NCBI RefSeq assembly: GCF_000020645.1
Contig: NC_011060.1
Location: 2,060,501-2,124,500, forward strand
Origin: Pelodictyon phaeoclathratiforme BU-1
GTDB lineage: Bacteria > Bacteroidota > Chlorobiia > Chlorobiales > Chlorobiaceae
Direction: 5' to 3'
DNA length: 64,000 bases
The position numbers were made by a program, and so were the translations under genes. The notes below the pieces were generated by a model. It was not told the origin of the DNA, ran no database searches, and worked only from the letters and a program-made list of their open reading frames with translations. Shown piece after piece: positions 17,770-26,800 of the stretch; positions within the stretch are counted from its first letter, which is position 1; each line of letters opens with the position of its first letter.

Positions 17770-19833
17770 TTAAAACGCCATGCTCAATTCCAGGCCAAGC
17801 GTGCGTCCTCTGTCTGGATAATAGCCTGTTACATAACGGGTTGAGTAGTGGACATCACCAAGGTTGTGACCATAGAGTGTTGCCGTCAGCCGTGAGCCCG
17901 AGAAGGTAAATGTCCGCATGATATTGGCATCAACCGTGGTATACTCCCCAAGATCTGCGTTCTGTATCCCAACCGGACTGGCTGATGTTTGCCACGAACT
18001 GACCTGTTTGATAGAGAGATTTGCCCGATACTTCTCCCACGAGTGGCTGAGCAGTGCTGAAAAATAATTCTCCGGGGTCGAGACTCCGACACCATCAGTA
18101 GTTACGCCGTTTGTTGTTGTACTGTTGGTGGTTAAATGTGTCCACGAAAAGCTGTATGAGGTGCTTTGCCGAACGTCACCCTTCACTGCAAGCTCAATAC
18201 CTCTGCGCAAAACATCAGCTTCGGTGTAGTAATAGTAGGTTTCACCATTGACGGTATAGGTTTGCAGAACATTGTTCCCCATAGCAAGCACCGATTTTTG
18301 ATTATCAATATCGTAGCTGAACCATGTGAGCATTGGCTTGAAATAACTTGCTGGCGCGGCTTCAAGAGCTAATTCAAAGCGCTTTTGTTTTTCAGCATGA
18401 AGTGGCGCTCCTGATTGCGTCGTCATGGTGAAATCACTTGGCGTACCTTCATCACCATGAAAATAGCGGGCATTCAATGCCAGGAGTTCATTCATTTTCC
18501 AGCGAGCGCCAAGTGCAACAACTTGTGCCGCTTCCATATCAACGTCATGGTTCGCAAGTGGTTTAGCGGCCACGGTACTCGATACATCACTATGTGTCAG
18601 GTCACGACGATAGCCACCGTCAAGCGATAAGGCCCCATCAAAGAGTTTTTGCTCAACACTGCACGACCATCCTTTAACTGTTGTATCAAAATTGTTATAG
18701 GGATTGCTCAGGTTCGGACCAAAACCATTACTGTTGTTAATTTGCCAGCCAAGCTGCACTAAAGTATTGCCAAATTGTGCATTATGGCGAATGCTGTAGC
18801 CACTCGACTCTTCCGAATAGTTCCGAAGCGACACCATGGCGTTTGCAAAACTTTCATTATGCTCTTCTTGTTCATATCTGGTTTTAAAGAGCGATAAAAT
18901 CGTTACCTGATCACGATTCCACGCCATGGTCACCGTGGATGAAAGAAGTGAAGTTGTCAGCGGATCGTAGTACCATTTATCTGGAGCTAACGCACCCGAA
19001 TAGGTTACACCTCGCTGCATTTCCAACCTGCCGGTATCGGTATAACCAGTTGCATCAACGCTTAACTTGCCAACCGTTACGCCTGCATTGATCATGCCGG
19101 ATTGTCCATTTTGTCCATCAAACCACCTGTCGTTACTGGAGCGATCATAAGCGGCAGCACCACCAGCAACATAACCACGCAACGACGAGGCAGCAGTACC
19201 GAAACGGGTGCCTGCATAGAGATTTTCGCCTGTAGCAAATGGCAGTGAACCTGATTTTTCGGTATAGGCAGAAACCACACCTTCAGTTTTTTGGGGATGT
19301 TTTGTGCGAATCACGATAAATCCGGTATTGACGCCTGAGGTTGTGCCCCACTGACCGGGTGTACGTGTGGGACCAAGAGCAAGAGAGGTCGCTCCACGAA
19401 CAATTTGAATCTCCTCAATATCCTGGAGGGGAATTTTTTGCAGAATTCGACTCGAAGAGGAGGGCAAAACAGCGCCATCAAGAATATAGGTAAGTTGTCC
19501 ACCGCCTCGCTGGTCAAGCGAAAACGGGCTCCGCCTGCCCTGATAGGTCAGGTTCATACCGGCTGCTTTATTCAAAAGATCAAAGAGATCTTTGGGCGCA
19601 TATGCTGCAATCTCTTTCCGGGTGAATATCTCTGTTCCAAAACTGGCGCTCGACTCTACCCGATAGGGGTTGGTGATGCTTTCGGGATCAAGATCATCAC
19701 GCTTCGATACCGATGGTGCGGTAACGTTGATGCCGTCAAGTACTACAGGTTCTGCACTGGCGATGTTGGCGCTCTGGATCAGCAGAAGCGTCATGATAAA
19801 CGACATGGAACCTTTCATTTTTGTCGCTGACAT
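17770..19833 (-). CDS. TonB-dependent outer-membrane receptor (metallophore operon)
   Basis: 687 aa. A signal peptide (MSFIMTLLLIQSANIASAEP) is followed by a TonB-box-like stretch (PVVLDGINVTAPSV). The plug domain spans about 60-190 (FTRKEIAAYAPKDLFDLLNKA, YILDGAVLPSS, IEEIQIVRGATSL) and a 22-strand-type barrel ends in the expected terminal aromatic (LGLELSMAF). The plug lacks Cys. It lies one base downstream of the ATPase gene stop and upstream of the binding-protein gene, so receptor, ATPase and permease share one transcript with ModE-like sites at its head. It imports a large chelate across the outer membrane. Molybdate or tungstate chelate is my inference from the operators. Confidence 0.88.
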   Translation of the reverse strand: MSATKMKGSMSFIMTLLLIQSANIASAEPVVLDGINVTAPSVSKRDDLDPESITNPYRVESSASFGTEIFTRKEIAAYAPKDLFDLLNKAAGMNLTYQGRRSPFSLDQRGGGQLTYILDGAVLPSSSSRILQKIPLQDIEEIQIVRGATSLALGPTRTPGQWGTTSGVNTGFIVIRTKHPQKTEGVVSAYTEKSGSLPFATGENLYAGTRFGTAASSLRGYVAGGAAAYDRSSNDRWFDGQNGQSGMINAGVTVGKLSVDATGYTDTGRLEMQRGVTYSGALAPDKWYYDPLTTSLLSSTVTMAWNRDQVTILSLFKTRYEQEEHNESFANAMVSLRNYSEESSGYSIRHNAQFGNTLVQLGWQINNSNGFGPNLSNPYNNFDTTVKGWSCSVEQKLFDGALSLDGGYRRDLTHSDVSSTVAAKPLANHDVDMEAAQVVALGARWKMNELLALNARYFHGDEGTPSDFTMTTQSGAPLHAEKQKRFELALEAAPASYFKPMLTWFSYDIDNQKSVLAMGNNVLQTYTVNGETYYYYTEADVLRRGIELAVKGDVRQSTSYSFSWTHLTTNSTTTNGVTTDGVGVSTPENYFSALLSHSWEKYRANLSIKQVSSWQTSASPVGIQNADLGEYTTVDANIMRTFTFSGSRLTATLYGHNLGDVHYSTRYVTGYYPDRGRTLGLELSMAF

Positions 19834-19834
19834 A

Positions 19835-20650
19835 TCAGTTCTTGTTTGGGTTTAGAAAAAACGGAGCACATACTTTTCGTGAACAGATTCCATTATCTGG
19901 CGTATCAAACACCTGTACATCGACGCCATAGATCTGTTTCAGCGTTTCAGGGGTAAGCATCGTCTCAGGCGTTCCACAGCAGAACAAGGAGCCGTCGTTA
20001 ACCACAACAACTTTTGAGGCAATCATAAAAGCGTGGTCGGGCGTGTGAGTAGCCATGAGAATGCCCACGGACTGTTTGCATAGCTCCCCGATTTTACGAA
20101 TAATCCGTACCTGATTGCCGTAATCGAGGTTTGAAGTCGGCTCATCAAGAATGATGAATCTGGCCTCCTGCGTCAAGGCACGGGCAATAATCACCATCTG
20201 CCTCTCCCCACCGCTCAGCTCCGAAAATGCTCTCTCGGCGAGATGAGTGATATCGAGCAGTTCGAGAAAACTGTCGGCAATATCCCAGTCTTTCTTGCAC
20301 GGAGAAGCAAAAAGAGGGAGATGTACCGTTCGACCGAACAGCACAACATCACGTACCGTGTAGGGAAATGGCGAGTGGTGAAGTTGAGGCACATAGGCAA
20401 CCAACCGGGCAAAATCTTTTGGTGCAAAGCGTGAAATATCGGTTCCATCAATCGTAATCACTCCCCCAAGAGGCTTGATAAAACCGAGAATGGTTTTGAA
20501 GAGTGTTGTTTTCCCCACGCCGTTTGGCCCAAGCAGGCAGACAATCTCACCGGTCTGAATGGTCAGGCTGACATCGCGTAAAACCACCCGACCATTGTAG
20601 CCCAGATTGGTATGACAGAGTTCCAGCGATATGTTGTTCTCCATTACCAT
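19835..20650 (-). CDS. FecE/BtuD-type ABC transporter ATPase
   Basis: 271 aa. Walker A GPNGVGKTT near residue 42, signature LSGGERQM near 140, Walker B FIILDEPTSNLD and switch-region ATHTPDHAF. This is the FecE/BtuD/FhuC class that powers import of siderophores, cobalamin and heme. Its start overlaps the permease stop by seven bases, which indicates translational coupling. It forms the inner-membrane complex with the permease at 20644-21639 and the binding protein at 16548. Confidence 0.9.
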   Translation of the reverse strand: MVMENNISLELCHTNLGYNGRVVLRDVSLTIQTGEIVCLLGPNGVGKTTLFKTILGFIKPLGGVITIDGTDISRFAPKDFARLVAYVPQLHHSPFPYTVRDVVLFGRTVHLPLFASPCKKDWDIADSFLELLDITHLAERAFSELSGGERQMVIIARALTQEARFIILDEPTSNLDYGNQVRIIRKIGELCKQSVGILMATHTPDHAFMIASKVVVVNDGSLFCCGTPETMLTPETLKQIYGVDVQVFDTPDNGICSRKVCAPFFLNPNKN

Positions 20651-21639
20651 GACTTTCTGGATGATTTTTTCAGGAACCAGATGAAAAATGGGGCGCCGAG
20701 AAGCGCCGTGATAATGCCGATGGGGATTTCAACTGAAACCACTGAGCGAGCAATGTTATCAACCAGTAACATAAAAATGGCGCCAAAGAGGAATGAGACC
20801 GGCAGCAACATCCGGTGGTTTGGCCCTGCAACAAAGCGGGCAAGATGGGGCACCATAAGACCAACCCAGCCGATAATACCGGTGATTGATATGATGCTCG
20901 CCGACATGAGTGTTGCGCAAAGAATCACCAGCGCTCTCATCCAGCCCGTATGCACACCAAGCGAGCGGGCTTCATCTTCGCCAAATGAAAGCACATTCAG
21001 CCTCCAGCTTACCAGCATCAGGGGAATACTCCCGACCAACAGAAGCGGCAGAATCACCATCAGATCGTTCATCCGGATATTGGCAAGGCTGCCCATGAGC
21101 CAGTAGGTGATGGCGGGCAGCTTGTCATCAGGATCAGCAACATATTTGAGCATCGAAAGAAGGGCGCCAAAGAGAGAGGAGATAATGATTCCCGAAAGCA
21201 CCAGCACAAGAACAGAATCGTGACTGCGGCCGATTGTCTTGCTGATGCTGACCGCTATCAGCACAGCGGTTATGCCACCGCCAAAAGAGAGAATCTGTAT
21301 TCCGGCCACAGGCAATGAAAGCAAAATGGCCAATGCCGCCCCAAATCCGGCGCCGGAACTGACACCGAGGATATCAGGACTCACCATCGGGTTTCTGAAC
21401 ATCCCCTGATACGCGGCTCCGGACATTGCCAGAGCTCCCCCGGAGGCTATCGCCCCAATAAGCCGGGGCAAGCGAATGTTGAAAAGAATAACCGGAAGAT
21501 TATCGTCTGTACATTGGCCGGTAGCGATCCATGAGAACAATGATGCCGGCGATACCGGATACCTCCCGATTCCCATTGAAAAAAAAGTGACCACTGCAAG
21601 AATAAACAGACAAACCACAATCAGAGAGAGACCTTTCAT
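20644..21639 (-). CDS. FecCD/BtuC-type ABC transporter permease
   Basis: 331 aa, about ten hydrophobic helices. The FecCD hallmarks are visible: IRLPRLIGAIASGGALAMSG near residue 52, YQGMFRNPMVSPDILGVSSG, the coupling-helix stretch ARSLGVHTGWMRAL and the late GWVGLMVPHLARFVAGPNHR. It is the membrane channel for a metallophore or corrinoid. It is the first gene of the minus-strand operon running to tonB at 12873. Two ModE-like inverted repeats lie 19-44 and 86-111 bp before its ATG. Confidence 0.92.
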   Translation of the reverse strand: MKGLSLIVVCLFILAVVTFFSMGIGRYPVSPASLFSWIATGQCTDDNLPVILFNIRLPRLIGAIASGGALAMSGAAYQGMFRNPMVSPDILGVSSGAGFGAALAILLSLPVAGIQILSFGGGITAVLIAVSISKTIGRSHDSVLVLVLSGIIISSLFGALLSMLKYVADPDDKLPAITYWLMGSLANIRMNDLMVILPLLLVGSIPLMLVSWRLNVLSFGEDEARSLGVHTGWMRALVILCATLMSASIISITGIIGWVGLMVPHLARFVAGPNHRMLLPVSFLFGAIFMLLVDNIARSVVSVEIPIGIITALLGAPFFIWFLKKSSRKSW

Positions 21640-21656
21640 GGCTTGATCAAAAAGTT

Positions 21657-21684
21657 ATCGTTATAGAGATGAAAACATAACGAT
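21657..21684. promoter_or_regulatory. ModE-like operator 1, upstream of the FecCD-type permease
   Basis: Perfect inverted repeat ATCGTTAT-N12-ATAACGAT. The arms and the 26-bp TCG-to-CGA span match the known ModE box architecture. It lies 19-44 bp before the permease start, where bound ModE-molybdate would block transcription or translation initiation. Confidence 0.78.
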
Positions 21685-21724
21685 GATTAAAAAAAAGAGA
21701 GCACATCAACACTGATCACCCCTG

Positions 21725-21750
21725 TCGGTATATACATCACTCTATAACGA
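21725..21750. promoter_or_regulatory. ModE-like operator 2, upstream of the FecCD-type permease
   Basis: TCGGTATA-N10-TATAACGA, with one mismatch between arms and the same 26-bp span as operator 1. A tandem pair suggests cooperative control of the metallophore-type operon. Confidence 0.65.
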
Positions 21751-22026
21751 AAACAAAATATATCAACAGATTATTGGCAATAAACCTTAACTATTCAGGC
21801 AAAAATCAAATTAAGCCCCTATTTCTTAAGAAAAGAGCAATAAAACACGCCGCACCTACCAACAACTGTTTCATCTCGAATACTCCTCTTGCCAGAAGGA
21901 GAGTATCCTGATATTGCGGATTTTCTCCCCCGAAAGGGTTTGAGACGCTCAGACAGATAAACGAAAATAATTTCCGGAAAATGGAAAGGAAACTTCTTTC
22001 AGGATGAATCAAGGGGCGCTGCATGT

Positions 22027-22896
22027 TCACAATTTTATGACAATCGGATTAAATGCTTTCGAGGCAACAAGCACCTCATCGCCAACCTTGAGTGTTGCGA
22101 TGTCGCTTTCGCTGAGCACAACTTCAACCAGTTCGTTTCCAGCACCGATAACGGCAAGATAGATGCAGTCCACTTGACGGATACTCAGGATAGTGCTTGC
22201 AAAAGAAAATTTATTTGAGCTCTTGCGATCAAGAAAAACCTGAAGAGGGGTTCCACTGCGGATGATACCCCCCCGATCAAGCACGTTAACCGTATCGGAA
22301 AGTTTAAAAACCTCCTGTTTATCATGAGAGACCAGAATGGTTGTCAATCGGAAGCGCTTGTGAAAATTCAGGATTTCATCCTGAAGCCTGTTGCGGGTAA
22401 CTTGATCGAGAGCTGAAAGCGGTTCATCAAGCAGCAGGATGTGGGGTTCCCGAAGTATGGCTCTTGCCAAAGCAACCCGCTGCTGCTGACCTCCGGAAAG
22501 GGTTGCCGGATAGCGATGTTTAAGGGCCTGAAGATCGGTCAGTTCAAGAAGCCGGTTTACCTTCTGTTCATCTCTTTTTTCCTGGGCAAACAGCAGGTTT
22601 TCCTTCACCGTCATCGTCGGAAAAAGCGAATAATCCTGAAAAACAAGCCCCACCTTTCTTTTCTGTGGCGGCAAATTGATTCGTGCAGTACTGTCGAACC
22701 ATATCTGGCCATTAACTTCAATATGTCCGCTATCGGGTTTTACCAATCCGGCAAGAATACGCAACAGTGTGCTCTTGCCGCTGCCCGATTTGCCGTACAG
22801 GGTCTGCAGCGTCCCGGGCTGCAAAGAGAGATCCACCGAAAGTTCAAAAGTCCCTTGAGTGCCTGAAAGCGTTTTGGAAACCGAGAGGTGGATCAT
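22027..22896 (-). CDS. modC: Molybdate ABC transporter ATPase ModC
   Basis: 289 aa. Walker A GKSGSGKST near residue 35, signature LSGGQQQRVALARA, Walker B LLLDEPLSALD and switch VSHDKQEVF. The last 65 residues form a TOBE/Mop-like domain (STILSIRQVDCIYLAVIGAG, LVEVVLSESDI), the ModC hallmark that senses oxyanion. The start overlaps the preceding mop gene by four bases. The cognate ModA and ModB are encoded divergently at 26075-27480, so the transporter genes are split around a TonB receptor gene. Sulfate-type ATPases (CysA) are the nearest alternative, but modA/modB and ModE context favours Mo or W. Confidence 0.88.
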   Translation of the reverse strand: MIHLSVSKTLSGTQGTFELSVDLSLQPGTLQTLYGKSGSGKSTLLRILAGLVKPDSGHIEVNGQIWFDSTARINLPPQKRKVGLVFQDYSLFPTMTVKENLLFAQEKRDEQKVNRLLELTDLQALKHRYPATLSGGQQQRVALARAILREPHILLLDEPLSALDQVTRNRLQDEILNFHKRFRLTTILVSHDKQEVFKLSDTVNVLDRGGIIRSGTPLQVFLDRKSSNKFSFASTILSIRQVDCIYLAVIGAGNELVEVVLSESDIATLKVGDEVLVASKAFNPIVIKL

Positions 22897-23324
22897 CGTT
22901 TAGCGGAATGTTCGTTATGAAGCAGCTCAAGCGAGAGTTGACTTGCCTTGATCAATACCGTAACGTCATCTTTTTCCTGCAGCCCCAGCCGTTCTGCAGC
23001 TTTCGCTGTAATGATACTCACGATCTCCCCTGCACTGCATTGAAGGGTGATCTCGGCAAGGAGAGAGCCTGCTCTTATTTTTGTGACTGCAGCAGGAAAG
23101 CTGTTACTGAAACTTGTTTCTCCCATGAGCCCCTTTGCAAGGGCAACCTCGGTTTCCTTAAAAAGAACATTTACCCTGCACCCTTTCCTGAAAAACGGCT
23201 GCAGGTCAAACAGCAGCATTCCAAGCTCTATGCCTGATGCATTGAGTTCAAGAAAACAGAGTGATTCCCGCTGATCTATGCCAGTAATGAGGACAGAGAG
23301 TTTATTCATGGTACAGTACGCCAT
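22893..23324 (-). CDS. Mop/TOBE-domain molybdate-binding protein
   Basis: 143 aa. The C-terminal half carries a Mop-type module (SFSNSFPAAVTKIRAGSLLAEITL, then EIVSIITAKAAERLGLQEKDDVTVLIKASQL). The N-terminal half is a related TOBE-like fold ending in RVNVLFKETEVALAKG. Such proteins bind molybdate or tungstate for storage or sensing. SD AGGAA lies just before the ATG at 23324 (an internal ATG at 23309 is the alternative). It is coupled to modC by a four-base overlap and transcribed away from the TonB receptor gene. Confidence 0.82.
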   Translation of the reverse strand: MAYCTMNKLSVLITGIDQRESLCFLELNASGIELGMLLFDLQPFFRKGCRVNVLFKETEVALAKGLMGETSFSNSFPAAVTKIRAGSLLAEITLQCSAGEIVSIITAKAAERLGLQEKDDVTVLIKASQLSLELLHNEHSAKR

Positions 23325-23594
23325 CGTATTTCCTGAAAAGCTGACGCGCCGCTTATCAAAAAATAACTGTTTTGGTTTCTCCTGGAGCCTCCTGTCAAAA
23401 CTGGCTGAATAACAGATGACGGTTCGGCTCTTCTGCAGAGCAAGCTATTAATCACAGAAAATAAGGCCTTTTCGATACTTTAACTAAATTTATTAGGTAA
23501 AATGAGTTTATTTTTTAATATTATCACGTATTACAAGCTCTTTTCAACATAAAGATGCACCACTACTTGATTGAGGCCAGCTTTTTTTTATTTT

Positions 23595-23620
23595 CCGTTA
23601 TATAATTTAGTAAACAACGT
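23595..23620. promoter_or_regulatory. ModE-like operator 3 (degenerate)
   Basis: CCGTTATA-N10-AACAACGT. The CGTT/AACG cores and the 26-bp span match the other sites, but the inner arms diverge. It lies 126-151 bp before the TonB receptor start. Confidence 0.45.
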
Positions 23621-23706
23621 ATTGATTGCATAACCATGATATCAGACCACACCTCTTTCATGATGCCTGGAGAAGGTAATAAGGAATGAATAAAAAAATT
23701 TCACTT

Positions 23707-23732
23707 TCGCTATATTTTTAAGGTAATAACGA
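23707..23732. promoter_or_regulatory. ModE-like operator 4, upstream of the TonB receptor-modAB operon
   Basis: TCGCTATA-N10-AATAACGA, with the same span and nearly the same arms as operators 1 and 2. It ends 14 bp before the receptor ATG and overlaps its leader, a position suited to repression by ModE-molybdate. Confidence 0.68.
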
Positions 23733-23745
23733 ATAGGTAACAACT

Positions 23746-25971
23746 ATGAAAAAAATAGCTCTTCTGGTTCTTCTCCTTGCTGTTTCCGAAATGGCTTCAG
23801 GCACTGAAATCCCTCTAAATTCTTCGGCAAACGGAGCAAGTGAGGTCAGCGCCACTGAAATAACCGTGACCGGGAAGAAAGGCGACATTCTGCAACGCGT
23901 AACCGGAAAGGAGTCGGAGCTGCTGAATCCCTCACAGATGTCAGTCTACAAGGCGATCAATCTGATGCCCTCGCTCAGCCAGCAGAGTGTTGATCCCTAT
24001 GGGCTTGCCGATATTGTCAACTATCATGAATCATTTCGTTTCCGGGGTGTTGAGGCAACATCCGGTGGTGTTCCGGCCACAACGGTGAACGTTGAAGCTC
24101 TTCCGTTAACGGGAAGACCAGGTGGCGGCGCAACCATTTACGACCTTGAGAATTTCAGCAATATCAACATCTATACCGGTGTCATGCCCGCCAATGCAGG
24201 ACTGGGGCTTGCTGATGTCGGCGGCAAAATCAATATGGAAATCCGTCGCCCCGAAGAGAGCTTTGGTGTGCTTCTCAAGCAGGGAATCGGCAGTCAGAAT
24301 TTTTACCGCACCTTTATGCGTATTGATTCCGGCTCGCTCCCTGGCAAGGTCAAAAGCTTTATCTCATTTTCTGACAGTGCTGCGGACAAATGGAAAGGCG
24401 AGGGTAACAGCGAGAGAACCAACGTCATGGCAGGAGTGACAAAAGAGTTCAGCGACAACGTCAAACTTGAGACATTTGTAACCTACAGCAAGGGAGATAT
24501 CCATGCCTACAAGCCACTGAGCTATGCTCAACTCTGTAACCCTGAAAGCGCCTATACGAATGATTACGGCACAAATCCTGACAGTTATGACTATTACGGC
24601 TACAACCGTAACAAATTTGAGGACTGGATGGTGATGGCCAACCTCGAGGTCAAAACAGGCGAGCATTCGAAACTCAACGTTAAACCCTACTACTGGAGCG
24701 ACAAGGGATACTATCTCGAAACCATTACCCTTGCCAATAGCCAGAACCGGATCAGACGGTGGGACATCGACCACGATCTCAAGGGAGTTCTTGCCGAGTA
24801 CACAACCAGACTCTCCGATATCGATCTTGATTTTGGCTACCTCTATCATACACAGGTTCGTCCCGGTCCACCGACTTCGTGGAAAAACTACAAGGTCGTC
24901 AACGGCAAGCTGGTTTTTGATCAGTGGAACATTCTCTCAAACAGTTCAAGCCATGAACTGCACTCCCCTTTTCTTGAGGCGACATACCGCTTCGGCGCCT
25001 ATAAGCTTGAAGGAGGGGTAAAATATATCAACTATACGCTGCCATCGATCATTACCTGCAACACAACGGGGGTTGGCGACCTCAGTTACGATGCGGCTCT
25101 TGCCAGTGACCCGGCGATCAATACCAAAGCCAGCGCCCTGGATACAAAAAGCTTCAGCAGGCTCTTTCCCAATCTGACCCTTACAAGAACTGTTGGCGAT
25201 AATGCCACCATTCATGCCGCATACGGGGAAAACTATGTAACACATGTCGATATCTATCCCTACTATATCTCACAGTTCAGCAGTTTTGACAGCAAGGGCA
25301 TCACCTTTCAGCAGCTCTGGAGCGAGCGGGAGATGGAAACATCAAAAAATGTCGAACTCGGCATGAACGTACAAGGCAGCAACTGGAGCATTGCCCCAAC
25401 CATCTACTATGCGCTGCACAAGAACAAGCAGGCTGTGCTCTATGATCCGGCGCTCAATGCAATATACCCGATGAACAATGCCGATGCCAGAGGTTACGGG
25501 TTTGAACTGGAAGCCGAGTACAAGCCTGTTGATAACCTGAGTTGTTACGGGTCATTCTCGTGGAACAGATTTTCTTTCTCCCAGGAGATCAACTCCGATG
25601 CTCCGGGAGGAGGAATCATCAAGGTGAAGGGCGAACAGGTTCCCGATGCTCCCGAATTCCTTGCAAAAGGGATGGTCAGCTACAAAACCGGAAACCTGAC
25701 CATATCGCCCATTGTCCGATACACCTCTGTTCGTTATGGCGATGTGCTGCACAAGGAAAAGATTGACGGAACAACACTTTTTGACCTCGATCTTACCTGG
25801 AGCAGAAAAATGCCCGGTTTTAAACAGGTCGATTGCTCACTCTCTTTCCTGAACATTTTTGACAAGCAATATGTCAGCATGATCAGTACATCGGACTACA
25901 AAACCCTGAAAACATCCTATCAATCCGGAGCGCCATTTACCATGTTGGCAACGGTTGCATTCCATTACTGA
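23746..25971 (+). CDS. TonB-dependent receptor linked to molybdate transport
   Basis: 741 aa. Signal peptide MKKIALLVLLLAVSEMASG. A TonB-box-like ATEITVTGKKG precedes the plug (about 50-170: QMSVYKAINLMPSLSQQSVD, FRFRGVEA, LENFSNINIYTGVMP). A large barrel ends with the terminal aromatic VAFHY. It is transcribed toward modA and modB, with 103 bp between its stop and the modA start, so an outer-membrane receptor is in the same unit as a molybdate permease. Outer-membrane receptors are not normally needed for free molybdate, which suggests a chelated or scarce form. The receptor class is certain and the Mo/W ligand is inferred. Confidence 0.85.
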   Translation: MKKIALLVLLLAVSEMASGTEIPLNSSANGASEVSATEITVTGKKGDILQRVTGKESELLNPSQMSVYKAINLMPSLSQQSVDPYGLADIVNYHESFRFRGVEATSGGVPATTVNVEALPLTGRPGGGATIYDLENFSNINIYTGVMPANAGLGLADVGGKINMEIRRPEESFGVLLKQGIGSQNFYRTFMRIDSGSLPGKVKSFISFSDSAADKWKGEGNSERTNVMAGVTKEFSDNVKLETFVTYSKGDIHAYKPLSYAQLCNPESAYTNDYGTNPDSYDYYGYNRNKFEDWMVMANLEVKTGEHSKLNVKPYYWSDKGYYLETITLANSQNRIRRWDIDHDLKGVLAEYTTRLSDIDLDFGYLYHTQVRPGPPTSWKNYKVVNGKLVFDQWNILSNSSSHELHSPFLEATYRFGAYKLEGGVKYINYTLPSIITCNTTGVGDLSYDAALASDPAINTKASALDTKSFSRLFPNLTLTRTVGDNATIHAAYGENYVTHVDIYPYYISQFSSFDSKGITFQQLWSEREMETSKNVELGMNVQGSNWSIAPTIYYALHKNKQAVLYDPALNAIYPMNNADARGYGFELEAEYKPVDNLSCYGSFSWNRFSFSQEINSDAPGGGIIKVKGEQVPDAPEFLAKGMVSYKTGNLTISPIVRYTSVRYGDVLHKEKIDGTTLFDLDLTWSRKMPGFKQVDCSLSFLNIFDKQYVSMISTSDYKTLKTSYQSGAPFTMLATVAFHY

Positions 25972-26074
25972 GTTTTTTCCCATCAGCACCTGTTCTTTCT
26001 CTGTTACACCTTCCCGGCGTTTCTCCGGCGCCGGGATTTTTTTCCTCTGCACCTTCTCAAACGAAACTCACAGC

Positions 26075-26800
26075 ATGAACAGAAAACTGTTTTTCCCGCT
26101 TCTTCTTCTCTTTTCCCTTTTTTCGCCAATCCTGAAAGCGGAAACCATAACCATTGCTGCAGGAGCAGGCTACAAGCGGCCCCTTATGGAGATCGCTGAA
26201 CAATATGAACGGAAAAGCGGAAGTCACGTCGATGCCGTTTTTGGCAATATGCAGCAGGTTATTTCCCAGGCCCAAATGAGTGGCAATGTCTCGATTATTT
26301 TTGGAGACAGAACCTTTTTTGACCACTCTCCCATCACTTTTTCCAACTACTATCCCGTTGGCAAAGGAACACTGGTGCTTGCATGGCGCAGTGGCCTCCA
26401 CATGAAGAAAATAACGGATATACGGGAAAGAGGGATTACAAGGGTTGGTATCCCTGATGCCAAAAAAGCCATTTATGGACGTGTTGCGGCTGAATACCTG
26501 AAAAAATCAGGGTTATCAGAAGCGGTAGGGAGCAAACTCCTGGTGGTCTCCACAGTTCCCCAGGTCTCCGCCTATCTGGTATCAGGGGAAATTGATGCCG
26601 GTTTTATCAACATTACGGATGCCATTGGCATTCAGGATAACATTGGTGGCTATCTTGCTGCCGATCCGTCACTCTATACACCGATTCATATTCAGGCAGG
26701 AGTTGTCAAAGGATTTGAGACGCAAGCGCAAGTAAAAGGGTTCCTGCAATTCCTGAAAGAGACCGAATGCGCTGCTATCCTTCGGAAATACGGGCTCTGA
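26075..26800 (+). CDS. modA: Molybdate/tungstate-type periplasmic binding protein ModA
   Basis: 241 aa from ATG at 26075, where a signal peptide begins (MNRKLFFPLLLLFSLFSPILKAE). The frame is open further upstream, but without a signal sequence. The mature protein follows the ModA pattern: ITIAAGAGYKRPLMEIAEQYE, FGNMQQVISQAQMSG, a hinge near GKGTLVLAWR, VGIPDAKKAIYGRVAAEYL, and SAYLVSGEIDAGFINITDAI. It captures the oxyanion for the ModB permease directly downstream (TGATG overlap). The ligand-contact loop cannot be distinguished for Mo or W by eye. Confidence 0.85.
   Translation: MNRKLFFPLLLLFSLFSPILKAETITIAAGAGYKRPLMEIAEQYERKSGSHVDAVFGNMQQVISQAQMSGNVSIIFGDRTFFDHSPITFSNYYPVGKGTLVLAWRSGLHMKKITDIRERGITRVGIPDAKKAIYGRVAAEYLKKSGLSEAVGSKLLVVSTVPQVSAYLVSGEIDAGFINITDAIGIQDNIGGYLAADPSLYTPIHIQAGVVKGFETQAQVKGFLQFLKETECAAILRKYGL

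Larger units (their letters stand above)
21640..22026. other. 387-bp region between modC and the permease operon
   Basis: No convincing gene. It carries the two ModE-like boxes near the permease start. On the minus strand there is a leader-like stretch with a C-rich/G-rich hairpin (AACCCTTTCGGGGG near 21930) and a weak 22-codon frame (MKQLLVGAACF..., about 21871-21806). I could not match this stretch to a molybdenum cofactor or cobalamin riboswitch. Confidence 0.5.
23325..23745. other. 421-bp divergent promoter region between mop-modC and the TonB receptor
   Basis: No gene is visible. The stretch is AT-rich (about 23500-23740) and holds two ModE-like boxes near the receptor side. Transcripts leave in both directions, so one regulator could control both. 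Confidence 0.6.

Noticed and set aside
21806..22030. A 74-codon minus-strand frame between modC and the permease operon
   Set aside because: It overlaps the modC stop, has no family resemblance and no clear ribosome site. The hydrophobic 22-codon end may be a leader but cannot be supported.
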